DNA of 64,000 nucleotides from Haemophilus sp. GTDB lineage: Bacteria > Pseudomonadota > Gammaproteobacteria > Enterobacterales > Pasteurellaceae. Every line of letters begins with the position of its first letter. Positions within the stretch are counted from its first letter, which is position 1. The DNA lies in contig JAHZCF010000101.1 of the NCBI GenBank assembly GCA_019423005.1, forward strand, positions 1 to 64,000, read 5' to 3'. Shown in pieces: positions 44,060 to 52,964 of the stretch. Under the pieces are notes generated by a model. It searched no databases. It was given only the letters and a program-made list of their open reading frames with translations, and was not told where the DNA came from. A program made the translations under genes and the position numbers.

Positions 44060-45547
44060 TTATTTATTATTATCAATATCTAATCGACCCACAAGGGAAA
44101 GATCGAAACTTGCCCCCATATATTTAAAGTGCGGTCGAACAGATAAAGAAACTTTGTACCAACCTGGTTCTCCTGCAACACTTGATACTTCAACTTTAGC
44201 AGAACGTAATGGTCGACGGCTACGAACTTCTGCTGGTGGGTTCTCTTGATCTGAAACATACTGTTTCAACCAAACATTTAACTCTCTCTCAAGATCTTGA
44301 CGTTCTTTCCACGAGCCGATCTGTTCACGTTGTAATACTTTCAAATAATGCGCTAAACGGTTCACAATGAACATATATGGTAATTGTGTACCTAATTTAT
44401 AGTTTGTTTCAGCCGCCTTGCCTTCTTCCGTATTTGGGAATTTTTTAGGTTTTTGGACAGAATTAGCTGAGAAGAATGCAGCATTATCGCTTCCTTTACG
44501 CATAGTTAAAGGAATAAAACCTTCATCTGCCAATTCAAATTCTTTGCGATCTGTAATTAATACTTCTGTTGGGATCTTCGCTTGTAACTGCCCAAATGAT
44601 TCAAATAAATGAACTGGTAAATCTTCTACCGTACCACCACTTTGTGGACCAATAATATTTGGACACCAACGATATTTAGCAAAACTATCTGTTACTTTCG
44701 ATGCCATCAAGAATGCAACATTGCTCCACAAATAGTTATTATGGTTACCATCAATTCCTTCATTGTAATTAAAGGTTTTAACCGGATTTTCAATCGTGTC
44801 GTAAGGTAAACGAGACAAGAAACGTGGCATTGTGAGTGCTAAATACTTAGAATCTTCAGATTCTCTTAATGCTCTCCATTTAGCATAACGAGGTCCTTCA
44901 AAAATGTCTTTTACTTCTTTAATTTCAGATAAAGATGCGTAGCTATCTAGTCCAAAGAACTCTGGACCTGCGGCTGAAATAAATGGAGCATGAGACATCG
45001 CACCAACAGATGAAACATATTGTAATAATTTAATATCTGGCGCAGATGGCGTAAACGTGTAGTTACCAACAATAGCTGCAACTGGCTCACCACCAAATTG
45101 GCCATAGTTTGCGGAGTAAACATGTTTGTATAAACCACTTTGAGTAATATCAGTCGCATACTCAAAATCATCAAGCAATTCTTCTTTGCTTACATTTAGT
45201 ACTTCTATTTTAATGTTTTCGCGGAAATCGGTACGATCTACAAGGAGTTTCAAACCACGCCAAGCTGATTCCATTTCTTGGAATTTATCATTATGTAAAA
45301 TCTCATCTACTTGATGACTGATTTTCTCATCAAGACGAACAATCATTTCATCGATAAGTGTCTTATTTACAACTGCATCTGCACTATCAGACTTCAACAT
45401 TTCAGAAATAAATTCTGCAATACCTCTTTGTGCAATACTATAATCTTCATTTTCAGGTTTAAAACGTGTCTGCTCCATCACCTGATCAAGTAAGCTTGTC
45501 GTTTGCGAATTCTTTTCAGCTTTTGCCATTTGATTCTTAGTAACCAT
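44060..45547 (-). CDS. tssC: TssC (VipB) large sheath subunit
   Basis: 495 residues. Strong family motifs are MESAWRGLKLLVDRTDF, LKIEVLNVSKEELLDDFE-type sequence, GEPVAAIVGNYTFTPSAPD, PRFLSRLPYD and the C-terminal VRPHFKYMGASFDLSLVGRL. It forms the contractile sheath with TssB. It starts 12 nt after tssB. An uptake signal (AAAGTGCGGTCG at about 44127) lies in the coding region near the C-terminus. Confidence 0.97.
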   Translation of the reverse strand: MVTKNQMAKAEKNSQTTSLLDQVMEQTRFKPENEDYSIAQRGIAEFISEMLKSDSADAVVNKTLIDEMIVRLDEKISHQVDEILHNDKFQEMESAWRGLKLLVDRTDFRENIKIEVLNVSKEELLDDFEYATDITQSGLYKHVYSANYGQFGGEPVAAIVGNYTFTPSAPDIKLLQYVSSVGAMSHAPFISAAGPEFFGLDSYASLSEIKEVKDIFEGPRYAKWRALRESEDSKYLALTMPRFLSRLPYDTIENPVKTFNYNEGIDGNHNNYLWSNVAFLMASKVTDSFAKYRWCPNIIGPQSGGTVEDLPVHLFESFGQLQAKIPTEVLITDRKEFELADEGFIPLTMRKGSDNAAFFSANSVQKPKKFPNTEEGKAAETNYKLGTQLPYMFIVNRLAHYLKVLQREQIGSWKERQDLERELNVWLKQYVSDQENPPAEVRSRRPLRSAKVEVSSVAGEPGWYKVSLSVRPHFKYMGASFDLSLVGRLDIDNNK

Positions 45548-45559
45548 ATTCTACTACCT

Positions 45560-46057
45560 TTATTCTTTTTCTAAAATGATAGCCAATTCTTTTTCCAACG
45601 CTTCTCTTGCGTTTGGATCCGCAATTAACTCTTGCAATTTATTTCTAAATGCAGGGATGTTCCCCATAGGCCCTTTTAATGCAAGAAGAGCTTCTCGTAA
45701 CTCTAATAATTTGTTTAATTCTGGTACTTGTTTAGCAATATTATCAGGTGAGAAATCTGCCATGCTTTCAATTTTTAGGCTAATACCAAGATCTTGATTT
45801 TCGGCATTTTCTTCTAAGCGGTTTGGTACCGCTACATCAATCGTCAAATTAGATTGTTTCATTACAGCATCAAAATTGTGCTTATCAATAGAAACTGTCT
45901 CTCTTTCTTCAAGGCTTAAGTCTTCTGCAGCACCTTTAAAATCACCAGTAACAAGAAGTTTTAAAGGCAATTCAACTTCATCAGTTTGACCTTCTGTAGC
46001 CGGAGTATATTTAATATTAATTCGCTCTTTTGGTGCGACTGAACCTGTTTTAGACAT
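45560..46057 (-). CDS. tssB: TssB (VipA) small sheath subunit
   Basis: 165 residues with typical TssB motifs: RINIKYTPATEGQTDEVELP, LKLLVTGDF, and ESMADFSPDNIAKQVPELNK followed by LLELREALLALKGP. It is the first gene of the structural operon, about 58 nt downstream of the predicted transcription start. Partner of TssC in the contractile sheath. Confidence 0.97.
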   Translation of the reverse strand: MSKTGSVAPKERINIKYTPATEGQTDEVELPLKLLVTGDFKGAAEDLSLEERETVSIDKHNFDAVMKQSNLTIDVAVPNRLEENAENQDLGISLKIESMADFSPDNIAKQVPELNKLLELREALLALKGPMGNIPAFRNKLQELIADPNAREALEKELAIILEKE

Positions 46058-46121
46058 ATAAAATCCTCTTTGAAATTTAAACTGATTTCTATTTTTAGAT
46101 AACGAACTAAAAAATAACTAG

Positions 46122-46150
46122 ATTATAAAAAATCACGGTTACTAAATCAA
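46122..46150 (-). promoter_or_regulatory. Sigma-70 promoter of the tssB-tssM operon
   Basis: On the minus strand TTGATT, a 17-nt spacer and a perfect TATAAT lie upstream of tssB. This is the best promoter match in the T6SS region and would drive the 12-gene structural operon. The region also faces the divergent PAAR gene; no promoter of similar quality is visible for that gene. Confidence 0.65.
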
Positions 46151-46347
46151 TGACGAAGTCAGCAGTATAGAATAATTTTTTACAAATGATATTTGTTATG
46201 TGGCAAAATTAAACAACACCCATACTATTTTAGAAGATATGTATTTTCTTTTTAAAATAAACACATAAACTATCAATTTTACAAGAAAATCCTATCATTT
46301 TAGTTTAGAATGTAAAGGTTAAACATTTCATAGATTAAGGAGAAGTC

Positions 46348-46617
46348 ATGTCTGCTCGTAGCGTAATCGTTATTGGAGATAAAACTACCCATGGAGGTAC
46401 CGTACTTCAAGGATCACAAACCATGACTGCCGGAGGCAAAAATGTCGCCCGACAAGGTGATTTGGTCTCATGTCCAAAATGCAAAGGTAACTTCCCGATT
46501 GTTGAAGGTTCATCTATCATGCAAGCTAATGGGCGAGGCATTGCCCTTGAAGGAATGAAAACTGCCTGTGGTGCAGAATTAATTGCTTCACAATCTATGA
46601 TGAAAGCTAAAGCATAA
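46348..46617 (+). CDS. PAAR-domain spike tip protein
   Basis: 89 residues, almost entirely a PAAR domain: IVIGDKTTHGGTVLQGS, then RQGDLVSCPKCKGNFPIVEG and MKTACGAELIAS. The cysteines and histidine fit the metal-binding tip. PAAR proteins sharpen the VgrG trimer. AAGGAG lies upstream of the ATG, and the gene is 58 nt before vgrG, so PAAR and the second VgrG are probably co-transcribed. No C-terminal toxin extension. Confidence 0.93.
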   Translation: MSARSVIVIGDKTTHGGTVLQGSQTMTAGGKNVARQGDLVSCPKCKGNFPIVEGSSIMQANGRGIALEGMKTACGAELIASQSMMKAKA

Positions 46618-46675
46618 TTTATTTAGTATTTATATAACGCTATTATTACTGCCAATATTTTTATAGGAATTCCAA

Positions 46676-48730
46676 ATGGCCGTTCAATCCGATTATCGTT
46701 ACAGTCTTACCGTTAATGGTGCCACTCAATTCGAAGTAGTCCGTTTTGTATTAAAAGAACATTTATCTACACTCTTCCGACTTGAACTCGATCTCGCAAG
46801 CTTTGGTTCTGAACCGAATTTTCATTCTCTAATCGACCAACCTGCTACGCTAACCTTTTGGCAAGGAGATGAGGTAATACGTAGTGTCAACGGTATCGTT
46901 ACGGCCTTAAATCAGAGGGAAACTGGTTTTACTCGAACTCGTTATCACATGGTGATTGAACCATCTTTATGTCGTGCAGGTTTACAAACTGATTTACGAA
47001 TATTCCAACAACAAGACTCTCAAAAAATTATCGAAACACTACTAAGTAAAAATCAAGTATCTCAGAGTCAATTCCATTTACAAACGCCATATTGGACTCG
47101 AGAATACTGCGTGCAATATCGCGAAACTGATTTAAATTTCATTCAACGTTTGGCTGCCGAAGAAGGTTCTTACTATTATTTTGAACATACCAATAATAGC
47201 CATATCCTTCATTTCTCTAATTCGACAACACTTTCAGAGAAAAAAGGAAACTTAGTTTATAACGCAATGCCTGCTGGCCAACGTCCAGAAGCTGCGGTAT
47301 GGCATTGGGCTTACGAAGAAAAACTAGGTACGACCCTTCAAACTTTACGTGATTATACTTTTACAAATCCTCGTTATAACCAAGAGCACCAATATTCTGG
47401 TCAAGGTAATAACGAAGGTCATAGTAGCATTTACGAACGTTATGACTATCCTGGTCGTTATAAACGAGATGCTCAAGGTGAGCCTTTTACCCAATATCGT
47501 TTAGAATACGAACGTAGAGAAGCTGAATTAGCTCTTGCGCAAAGCGATGATTTACGCGTGCAACCCGGCTATGTATTTGGCTTAGAGGGACATCAACGAG
47601 AAGCTTTTAATCGTGATTGGTTAATTATAGGTGTTGAACATTATGGTTGGCAACCTGGTGTATTGGAAGAAGAAGCCGGTGAAGAGGGCAACCGCTATGA
47701 GAACCGTATTAAACTCATTCCAAATACCACACAATGGCGACCGGAACCGCAACCAAGACCAGTTGTTGATGGCTCTCAAATGGCCCATGTAGTTGGTCCT
47801 GCTGATGAAGAAATCTATTGTGATGAATGGGGACGTGTCAAAGTTCAATTCCCTTGGGATCGTGAAGGACAAAATAATGAGCATAGCTCTTGCTGGATTC
47901 GTGTCAGCCAAGGTTGGGCGGGGTCGCAATTTGGGCATATTGCCATCCCTCGTATTGGCCATGAAGTAATGGTTGATTTCTTAGAAGGAGATCCTGACCA
48001 ACCAATCATCATGGGACGTACTTATCACAGTACAACTGAACCACCTTATGCTCTGCCTGAACATAAAACGCGTATGACTATAAAAAGTAAAACCCATAAA
48101 GGTAACGGCTTTAATGAATTACGCTTTGAAGATGAAAAAGACCGAGAAGAAATCTTTATTCATGCAGAAAAAGACCAAAATAATGTTGTAAATAATGATG
48201 AAACAACACAAATTGGGCATGATCGAACCGAACAAGTTGGACATGACGAAACCATTAACATCGGCAATAACCGTACTGAAACAGTTGGACAAGATGAATC
48301 CTTAACAGTGGGACGCGATCAATCTAATAAAATCAATCGCAATCGCATGACTAAAATTGAAAAGGATGAAGTATTAAACATTGGGAATCATCTATCGATG
48401 GATGTATACGCCAATCAAGAAGTTAAAATTGGCCGAGATTATTCCCATCAAACAAGTCGCAATGCGATTTTCAAAGCTGGGAAAGAATTAAAACAGCATA
48501 GTAAAAATATTAAATTAACAGGTACTACACAAGTAAATATTCGTGGAAAAGCCGGTACGATTATTATTGATGGCTCTGGCATCACGTTAAAAGGTAAAGT
48601 GACTGTAAAAGGTAATTTAATACAATCTAGCGGAACGCCAGAATCACCAGCTGTATTGTCTCTTGCTGCTAATGACGCAAAACCGATTTGCGAAGTTTGT
48701 GAAGCCATGAAAAATCAAAAACAGAGTTAA
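46676..48730 (+). CDS. vgrG: Second VgrG (TssI) spike protein
   Basis: 684 residues, closely related to the VgrG at 17589-19835 in the head, OB and needle regions (DEEIYCDEWGRVKVQFPWDR, HSSCWIRVSQGWAGSQFGHI, TTQIGHDRTEQVGHDETINI). It ends shortly after the beta-helix (AKPICEVCEAMKNQKQS) and lacks the transthyretin-like extension. The cysteine pair at the end is notable. AGGA precedes the ATG. It is paired with a PAAR gene and followed only by a short frame, so its effector may be the VasX-like or lipase protein delivered through a DUF4123 adaptor (inference). Confidence 0.95.
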   Translation: MAVQSDYRYSLTVNGATQFEVVRFVLKEHLSTLFRLELDLASFGSEPNFHSLIDQPATLTFWQGDEVIRSVNGIVTALNQRETGFTRTRYHMVIEPSLCRAGLQTDLRIFQQQDSQKIIETLLSKNQVSQSQFHLQTPYWTREYCVQYRETDLNFIQRLAAEEGSYYYFEHTNNSHILHFSNSTTLSEKKGNLVYNAMPAGQRPEAAVWHWAYEEKLGTTLQTLRDYTFTNPRYNQEHQYSGQGNNEGHSSIYERYDYPGRYKRDAQGEPFTQYRLEYERREAELALAQSDDLRVQPGYVFGLEGHQREAFNRDWLIIGVEHYGWQPGVLEEEAGEEGNRYENRIKLIPNTTQWRPEPQPRPVVDGSQMAHVVGPADEEIYCDEWGRVKVQFPWDREGQNNEHSSCWIRVSQGWAGSQFGHIAIPRIGHEVMVDFLEGDPDQPIIMGRTYHSTTEPPYALPEHKTRMTIKSKTHKGNGFNELRFEDEKDREEIFIHAEKDQNNVVNNDETTQIGHDRTEQVGHDETINIGNNRTETVGQDESLTVGRDQSNKINRNRMTKIEKDEVLNIGNHLSMDVYANQEVKIGRDYSHQTSRNAIFKAGKELKQHSKNIKLTGTTQVNIRGKAGTIIIDGSGITLKGKVTVKGNLIQSSGTPESPAVLSLAANDAKPICEVCEAMKNQKQS

Positions 48731-48754
48731 AATCAACCGCACTTTATAACAAAA

Positions 48755-48784
48755 GGACAGCTAAGCCGTTAAACTTTGCTGTCC
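48755..48784. repeat. Short inverted repeat after the second vgrG
   Basis: GGACAGC and GCTGTCC pair around 16 bases. An unpaired uptake-signal core (ACCGCACTT) is at 48737. There is no T-run after the stem, so termination is doubtful. Confidence 0.4.
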
Positions 48785-48796
48785 TATGTAACCTTT

Positions 48797-49030
48797 ATGA
48801 TTACACTTTTGTCTAACAATAATGATTCGTTATTTACTTTTATTTTGAATTATCTCGGCAGCGAAAATCCGGACGAAGAATACGGCAAGTTCTTTAAAAA
48901 AGAAAAACGTATCACAAGTGACTACTTCAACTGGTTCTATCAATTTAGCCTCTTCCCACAAATCGGCTATAACGAAAAGAAAACCGAAGCACGTATTCAG
49001 GCATGGCTTGCAAAGAATAGTATGCAATAA
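48797..49030 (+). CDS. Small hypothetical protein downstream of vgrG (possible cargo remnant)
   Basis: About 77 residues from ATG at 48797; the frame opens from a TTG at 48776. Soluble, with FILNYLGSENPDEEYGKFF and DYFNWFYQFSLFPQIGYNEK. No ribosome binding site convinces, and I do not recognise a family. It reads like the intact C-terminal end of a larger protein. Position directly after vgrG, where effector or immunity genes usually sit, suggests a leftover of a lost cassette. Confidence 0.45.
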   Translation: MITLLSNNNDSLFTFILNYLGSENPDEEYGKFFKKEKRITSDYFNWFYQFSLFPQIGYNEKKTEARIQAWLAKNSMQ

Positions 49031-49041
49031 TATTAACCCAC

Positions 49042-49069
49042 AAAAAAACGACCGCACTTGCGGTCGTTT
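49042..49069. terminator. Strong bidirectional terminator
   Basis: AACGACCGC and GCGGTCGTT form a perfect 9-bp stem with a 4-base loop, flanked by A7 on one side and T-rich sequence on the other. It contains an uptake-signal core and separates the T6SS end from the convergent peroxidase gene. Confidence 0.85.
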
Positions 49070-49088
49070 CTATTTAGCCATTTAAAGA

Positions 49089-50477
49089 TTATTTCAATTT
49101 TTCACCTTTAAATTCACCTGTCAAACTTTCTAAGAAAGAGGTGATGTCCTCCACATCTTTTTGAGCTGGCTGTTGCACGTTACTTTGGTATTTCAACATT
49201 ACGCTCACAGCGTCTTTTAACTCTTTTGCTGAGGCATCATGAAAATATGGTGCAGTAAGTGCGATATTACGTAAAGTTGGCACTTTGAAGCGATGCATAT
49301 CGAATGGATCTTTAGTTTGTGTAAAGCGACCTTCATCTGCATCAGTTAATGGCGTGCCGCGATCTTTAAAGTAATCGCCGTAGAGACCCATGTATTCATA
49401 AGATTGTCCACCCATTGCTACGCCAGTATGACAAGTATCGCATTTATGTTGTTTGAATAACTCATAACCGCGAACTTGTTGTTCGGTCAAGGCTGTTTTA
49501 TCCCCTTTCAAATAACGGTCAAAATCACTATTTGGCGTAATTAATGTTTTTTCATATTCACCAATCGCGTGAGTTAAGGTTTCTTTCGTCACTTGTGGAT
49601 ATTCTTTTAAGAATTCTTTTTTGAACTCTTCATCCATTTCAAAACGTGCCACGATGTCATCCCAAGAGTGCGAGCCCATTTCTACCGGATTTGTTGGAGG
49701 ACCTTTCGCTTGATCTGCTAAATCTGCCGCACGTCCATCCCAGAATTGAACAAAGTTGAATGCAGCATTGAATACGGTTGGTGCGTTAATTGGACCTTTT
49801 TTACCTTCAATCCCTGTTGAAGTATCAAGTCTATCCACACCACCTTTATCTAATTGGTGACAAGTGTGACATTGAATAGAACCATCGCCTGATAAACGAC
49901 CATCAAAGAAAAGATCATGACCTAATGCAACTTTTGCTTCATCAGTCGCAATACTGTCTGGAATCGGTTGTACTAAACGATCTGCATCAACATTTGGTGT
50001 TTCTTTTGGTAAAGACATTTTACGTGCTTCACGAATCCAGTTAAGCAATGCCACTTTTTCTTGCTCATCTGGTTTGCTTCCCCAGTGAAGATGTCTGAAT
50101 TTAGCAATTGGCATTTCATTATTTTCAAGTACGCGTTGTAATTTTGCTAAATCAGCTTGGGATAATTTGCTCGGATCTTTTAAGCCTTCAAGTAAACGAT
50201 CTAGACGGAAAGCACGAAGTCCACGCTGAATATCCGATTGCATTTCATCCCCCACAATCGGAAATTTTGAATAAAATGGAAGTGGAGTGTTTGGACTATG
50301 ACAATATTGGCAGCTGTTATCAAACAATGCTTTTGCCACTTTTTCTTGTTCGCCAGTATAGCGATTTTCCATTAAAAGCTGGGTCGCATTCTCTTTATCA
50401 AATTGGTGTAAATACCCCACAACGCCAAAATAACCTAAGATAGCAATGGCTGCACCGCCAATAATCAGTTTTTTCAT
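49089..50477 (-). CDS. Tri-haem cytochrome c peroxidase (quinol peroxidase type)
   Basis: 462 residues. An N-terminal membrane anchor (about 4-22) is followed by three c-type haem sites: CQYCH (56-60), CHTCH (about 205) and CDTCH (about 348). Classical bacterial cytochrome c peroxidases have two; the extra N-terminal haem with a membrane anchor marks the YhjA/quinol-peroxidase group, described from Aggregatibacter and E. coli. It reduces hydrogen peroxide with electrons from the quinol pool, facing the periplasm. GGAGG precedes the ATG. No clear FNR or CRP site is visible upstream. Confidence 0.88.
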   Translation of the reverse strand: MKKLIIGGAAIAILGYFGVVGYLHQFDKENATQLLMENRYTGEQEKVAKALFDNSCQYCHSPNTPLPFYSKFPIVGDEMQSDIQRGLRAFRLDRLLEGLKDPSKLSQADLAKLQRVLENNEMPIAKFRHLHWGSKPDEQEKVALLNWIREARKMSLPKETPNVDADRLVQPIPDSIATDEAKVALGHDLFFDGRLSGDGSIQCHTCHQLDKGGVDRLDTSTGIEGKKGPINAPTVFNAAFNFVQFWDGRAADLADQAKGPPTNPVEMGSHSWDDIVARFEMDEEFKKEFLKEYPQVTKETLTHAIGEYEKTLITPNSDFDRYLKGDKTALTEQQVRGYELFKQHKCDTCHTGVAMGGQSYEYMGLYGDYFKDRGTPLTDADEGRFTQTKDPFDMHRFKVPTLRNIALTAPYFHDASAKELKDAVSVMLKYQSNVQQPAQKDVEDITSFLESLTGEFKGEKLK

Positions 50478-50659
50478 CTAATCCTCCAAACGATCAATAA
50501 AACATAAAAAGAAAGGTAAAGCTTAAAGTTAGGTGATTATGCCAAAAAATTGACTTATTTTTTATGTGGATTTAATCTGCTTTTACTATAGATTCGATTG
50601 ATTGTATTTAAGATATTTTTACTTTATAGAGGGCTAATTTCTTTTAGAATTTAGCAATA

Positions 50660-50690
50660 AAAAATGCGGTTATTTCTAACCGCACTTTAC
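50660..50690 (-). terminator. Terminator after hflC
   Basis: TGCGGTTA and TAACCGCA form an 8-bp stem with a 4-base loop. On the minus strand it is followed by a long T-run and lies just past the hflC stop. Confidence 0.75.
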
Positions 50691-50707
50691 TTTTCATTAT
50701 CTCTTGC

Positions 50708-51595
50708 TTATTTCTTTGGCGCTTGCATAAAGCGGAAGAAATCACTGTCAGGTTTCAAGATCATCATATTACCTGAACCTTCGAAGCTACTTTCATAGGC
50801 TTTTAAGCTACGAATAAAGCTATAAAACTGTGGCTCCTGGGCAAAAGCTTGAGAATATAATTTTGCTGCAGCCGCATCACCATTACCACGTAATTCTTGT
50901 GCAGTTTTGTTTGCATTCGCTAAGATTAGGGTGACTTTACGATCCACATCCGCTTGAATGAACGCTGCTTTTTCTTTACCTTGAGAGCGGTGTTCACGGG
51001 CAACCGCATCACGTTCTGCACGCATACGTTGGTAAATCGAAGAAGAAACTTCATCCGGTAAATTGATTTGTTTTACGCGAACATCGACCACTTCGATCCC
51101 TAATTCAGAGGTACTATCCTGCCCTGAATTTAACGCTTTTTTCGCTCCTGCCATTAATTCACCACGCGTACCTGAAACAATATCTTTAATCGTGCGTGTA
51201 CCAATTTCTGAACGCAGACGGTCATTCACTTTACGGCTTAATAAGCTTGAAGCTTGGTTATAATCGCCACCACCCGTTGCAGTATAGAAACGACCAAAAT
51301 CGCTGATTTTCCATTTTACATAGGAATCTACCAACAAGTCTTTTTTCTCGACTGTCACAAAACGAGTAGCTGAACCATCTAGGGTACGAATACGTGCATC
51401 AAGCACTTTAATGCTATCAATTAAAGGCAATTTGAAATGCAAACCTGGTTCATACACCACTACTTTGTTTTCTGCATCACGTTGTACTTTGTTAAAACGC
51501 AACATGATGCCACGAGTGCCCTCAGTTACAACCACGACGCTGGAATATAGCACCGCAGCAATCACCACAATAATCGGAAGTAAAAATTTACGCAT
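50708..51595 (-). CDS. hflC: HflC, subunit of the FtsH-regulating HflKC complex
   Basis: 295 residues: one N-terminal membrane segment (about 4-22) followed by a SPFH/prohibitin domain, with the conserved EGTRGIMLRFNKVQRD start, IEVVDVRVKQINLPDEVSSS and MRAERDAVAREHRSQG. HflC with HflK forms a periplasmic cage around the FtsH protease. The start touches the hflK stop, the usual hflKC operon. Confidence 0.95.
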   Translation of the reverse strand: MRKFLLPIIVVIAAVLYSSVVVVTEGTRGIMLRFNKVQRDAENKVVVYEPGLHFKLPLIDSIKVLDARIRTLDGSATRFVTVEKKDLLVDSYVKWKISDFGRFYTATGGGDYNQASSLLSRKVNDRLRSEIGTRTIKDIVSGTRGELMAGAKKALNSGQDSTSELGIEVVDVRVKQINLPDEVSSSIYQRMRAERDAVAREHRSQGKEKAAFIQADVDRKVTLILANANKTAQELRGNGDAAAAKLYSQAFAQEPQFYSFIRSLKAYESSFEGSGNMMILKPDSDFFRFMQAPKK

Positions 51596-52836
51596 TAGTT
51601 AAATCTCCCTTGGCGAATGCCTTCATTTGATTGAACTGGTTGAGCCGTTTGCGTTTCTACACGACGTTCCTGTGTTGAAACAGGTGCAGAACTGACCGCA
51701 CTTTCAGGCGTTGTAGTAGTCGGTTGAGCCGCTTTTTTACCCATTAATTGTTCTAATGGTAATACGGTTAAATTGTTACCATTATTTGCATCTAACATCA
51801 CTTTCGGCGTATTTGCCATGACTTTTTCCATGGTTTGAATATAAAGACGCTCTTTTAACAAATCAGGCGCAGCTTTAAATTCAGGTAGAAGACGTTGTAA
51901 ACGTTCCACTTCCCCTTGCGCATCAAGCACAACACGATCTTTATAAGCCGTTGCTTCTTCCACGATACGCTGTGCATCACCACGAGCGATTGGCTCTTTC
52001 TCGCGGGCATAAGCTTCTGCCTCACGAATGTAACGTTGTTCGTCTTCCTGTGCTTTAATCGCATCATCGAAAGCATCTTTCACTTCTTCTGGAGGACGTG
52101 CAGATTGGAAGTTCACGTCAATCACCTCAAGTCCCATATCATAAGGTTTTATAATATCGTTCAATGCTTTCCACGTATCTTCACGCACCACGGCACGACC
52201 GGTTGTCAGCACATCATTCATAGTCATATGACCTATCACATAACGAAGTGCGCTATCAGTCGCTTGCCCGAGACTATTATCCGCATTACTCACGCTAAAC
52301 AGGTATTTTTCAGGATTTTGCACGCGATATTGTACAGTCATTTCAACTTTAACCATGTTTTCATCTTTGGTTAACATCGCACCTTGCGTTTTAAGCTCAC
52401 GAACTTGTTCTACATTCACTGGAACCACTTTATCAATAAAAGTCGGTTTCCAGTTTAAACCAGGTTGAACGATAGAATGAAACTCGCCAAAACGTAACGT
52501 CACACCTCGTTCCGCTTCTTTAATGGTGTAAAAACCGCTTGCTCCCCAAATAATTCCCCCGATCACCGCGGCGATCGGTAAAATTTTACCTAAATTGAAT
52601 GAAGGTATATTCGGTGAAGTATTATTTGAACCGCCTTTTTTATTACCCCCACCTAATTTTTTCAACAGATTATTGAATACTTCTTCAATATCTGGTGGTG
52701 ATTGCTCCTGATTTTTATTGTCTCGCGAGCCCCAGCCATTTTCATTTTGCTTATCTGATGAATTATCTGACTGTTTTGGACCGCTACTCTGTCCCGGTTT
52801 ACCCCAAGGATCTTGATCTGGACCGTTTTGCGACAT
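51595..52836 (-). CDS. hflK: HflK, subunit of the FtsH-regulating HflKC complex
   Basis: About 413 residues. A glycine/asparagine-rich cytosolic N-terminus (starting MSQNGPDQDPWGKPG) is followed by a membrane segment near 85-105 (ILPIAAVIGGIIWGASGFY) and the SPFH domain (EAERGVTLRFGEFHSIVQPG). A proline/threonine/serine-rich tail contains an in-frame uptake signal. ATG at 52836 has GGAG about 7 nt upstream; an ATG four codons earlier does not. Confidence 0.94.
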   Translation of the reverse strand: MSQNGPDQDPWGKPGQSSGPKQSDNSSDKQNENGWGSRDNKNQEQSPPDIEEVFNNLLKKLGGGNKKGGSNNTSPNIPSFNLGKILPIAAVIGGIIWGASGFYTIKEAERGVTLRFGEFHSIVQPGLNWKPTFIDKVVPVNVEQVRELKTQGAMLTKDENMVKVEMTVQYRVQNPEKYLFSVSNADNSLGQATDSALRYVIGHMTMNDVLTTGRAVVREDTWKALNDIIKPYDMGLEVIDVNFQSARPPEEVKDAFDDAIKAQEDEQRYIREAEAYAREKEPIARGDAQRIVEEATAYKDRVVLDAQGEVERLQRLLPEFKAAPDLLKERLYIQTMEKVMANTPKVMLDANNGNNLTVLPLEQLMGKKAAQPTTTTPESAVSSAPVSTQERRVETQTAQPVQSNEGIRQGRFN

Positions 52837-52931
52837 TACGTTCTCCATTTGTCTAAAATTTTTAATGAGTTTAACGAAATTAATGGGGTTAGTCTATGAA
52901 AATACAAGTGACAATGCAAATTTTACAAAAT

Positions 52932-52964
52932 AAAAAATCCTTGAATATTTTCAAGGATTTTCTT
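52932..52964 (-). terminator. Terminator after the phosphopantetheinyl transferase gene
   Basis: AAAATCCTTGAA and TTCAAGGATTTT form a 12-bp stem with a 4-base loop, followed by T-rich sequence on the minus strand. It lies just past the gene ending at 52965. Confidence 0.75.

Noticed and set aside
50478..50640. FNR-type box upstream of the tri-haem peroxidase
   Set aside because: Only half-sites (TTGAT) are visible. No full TTGAT-N4-ATCAA palindrome.
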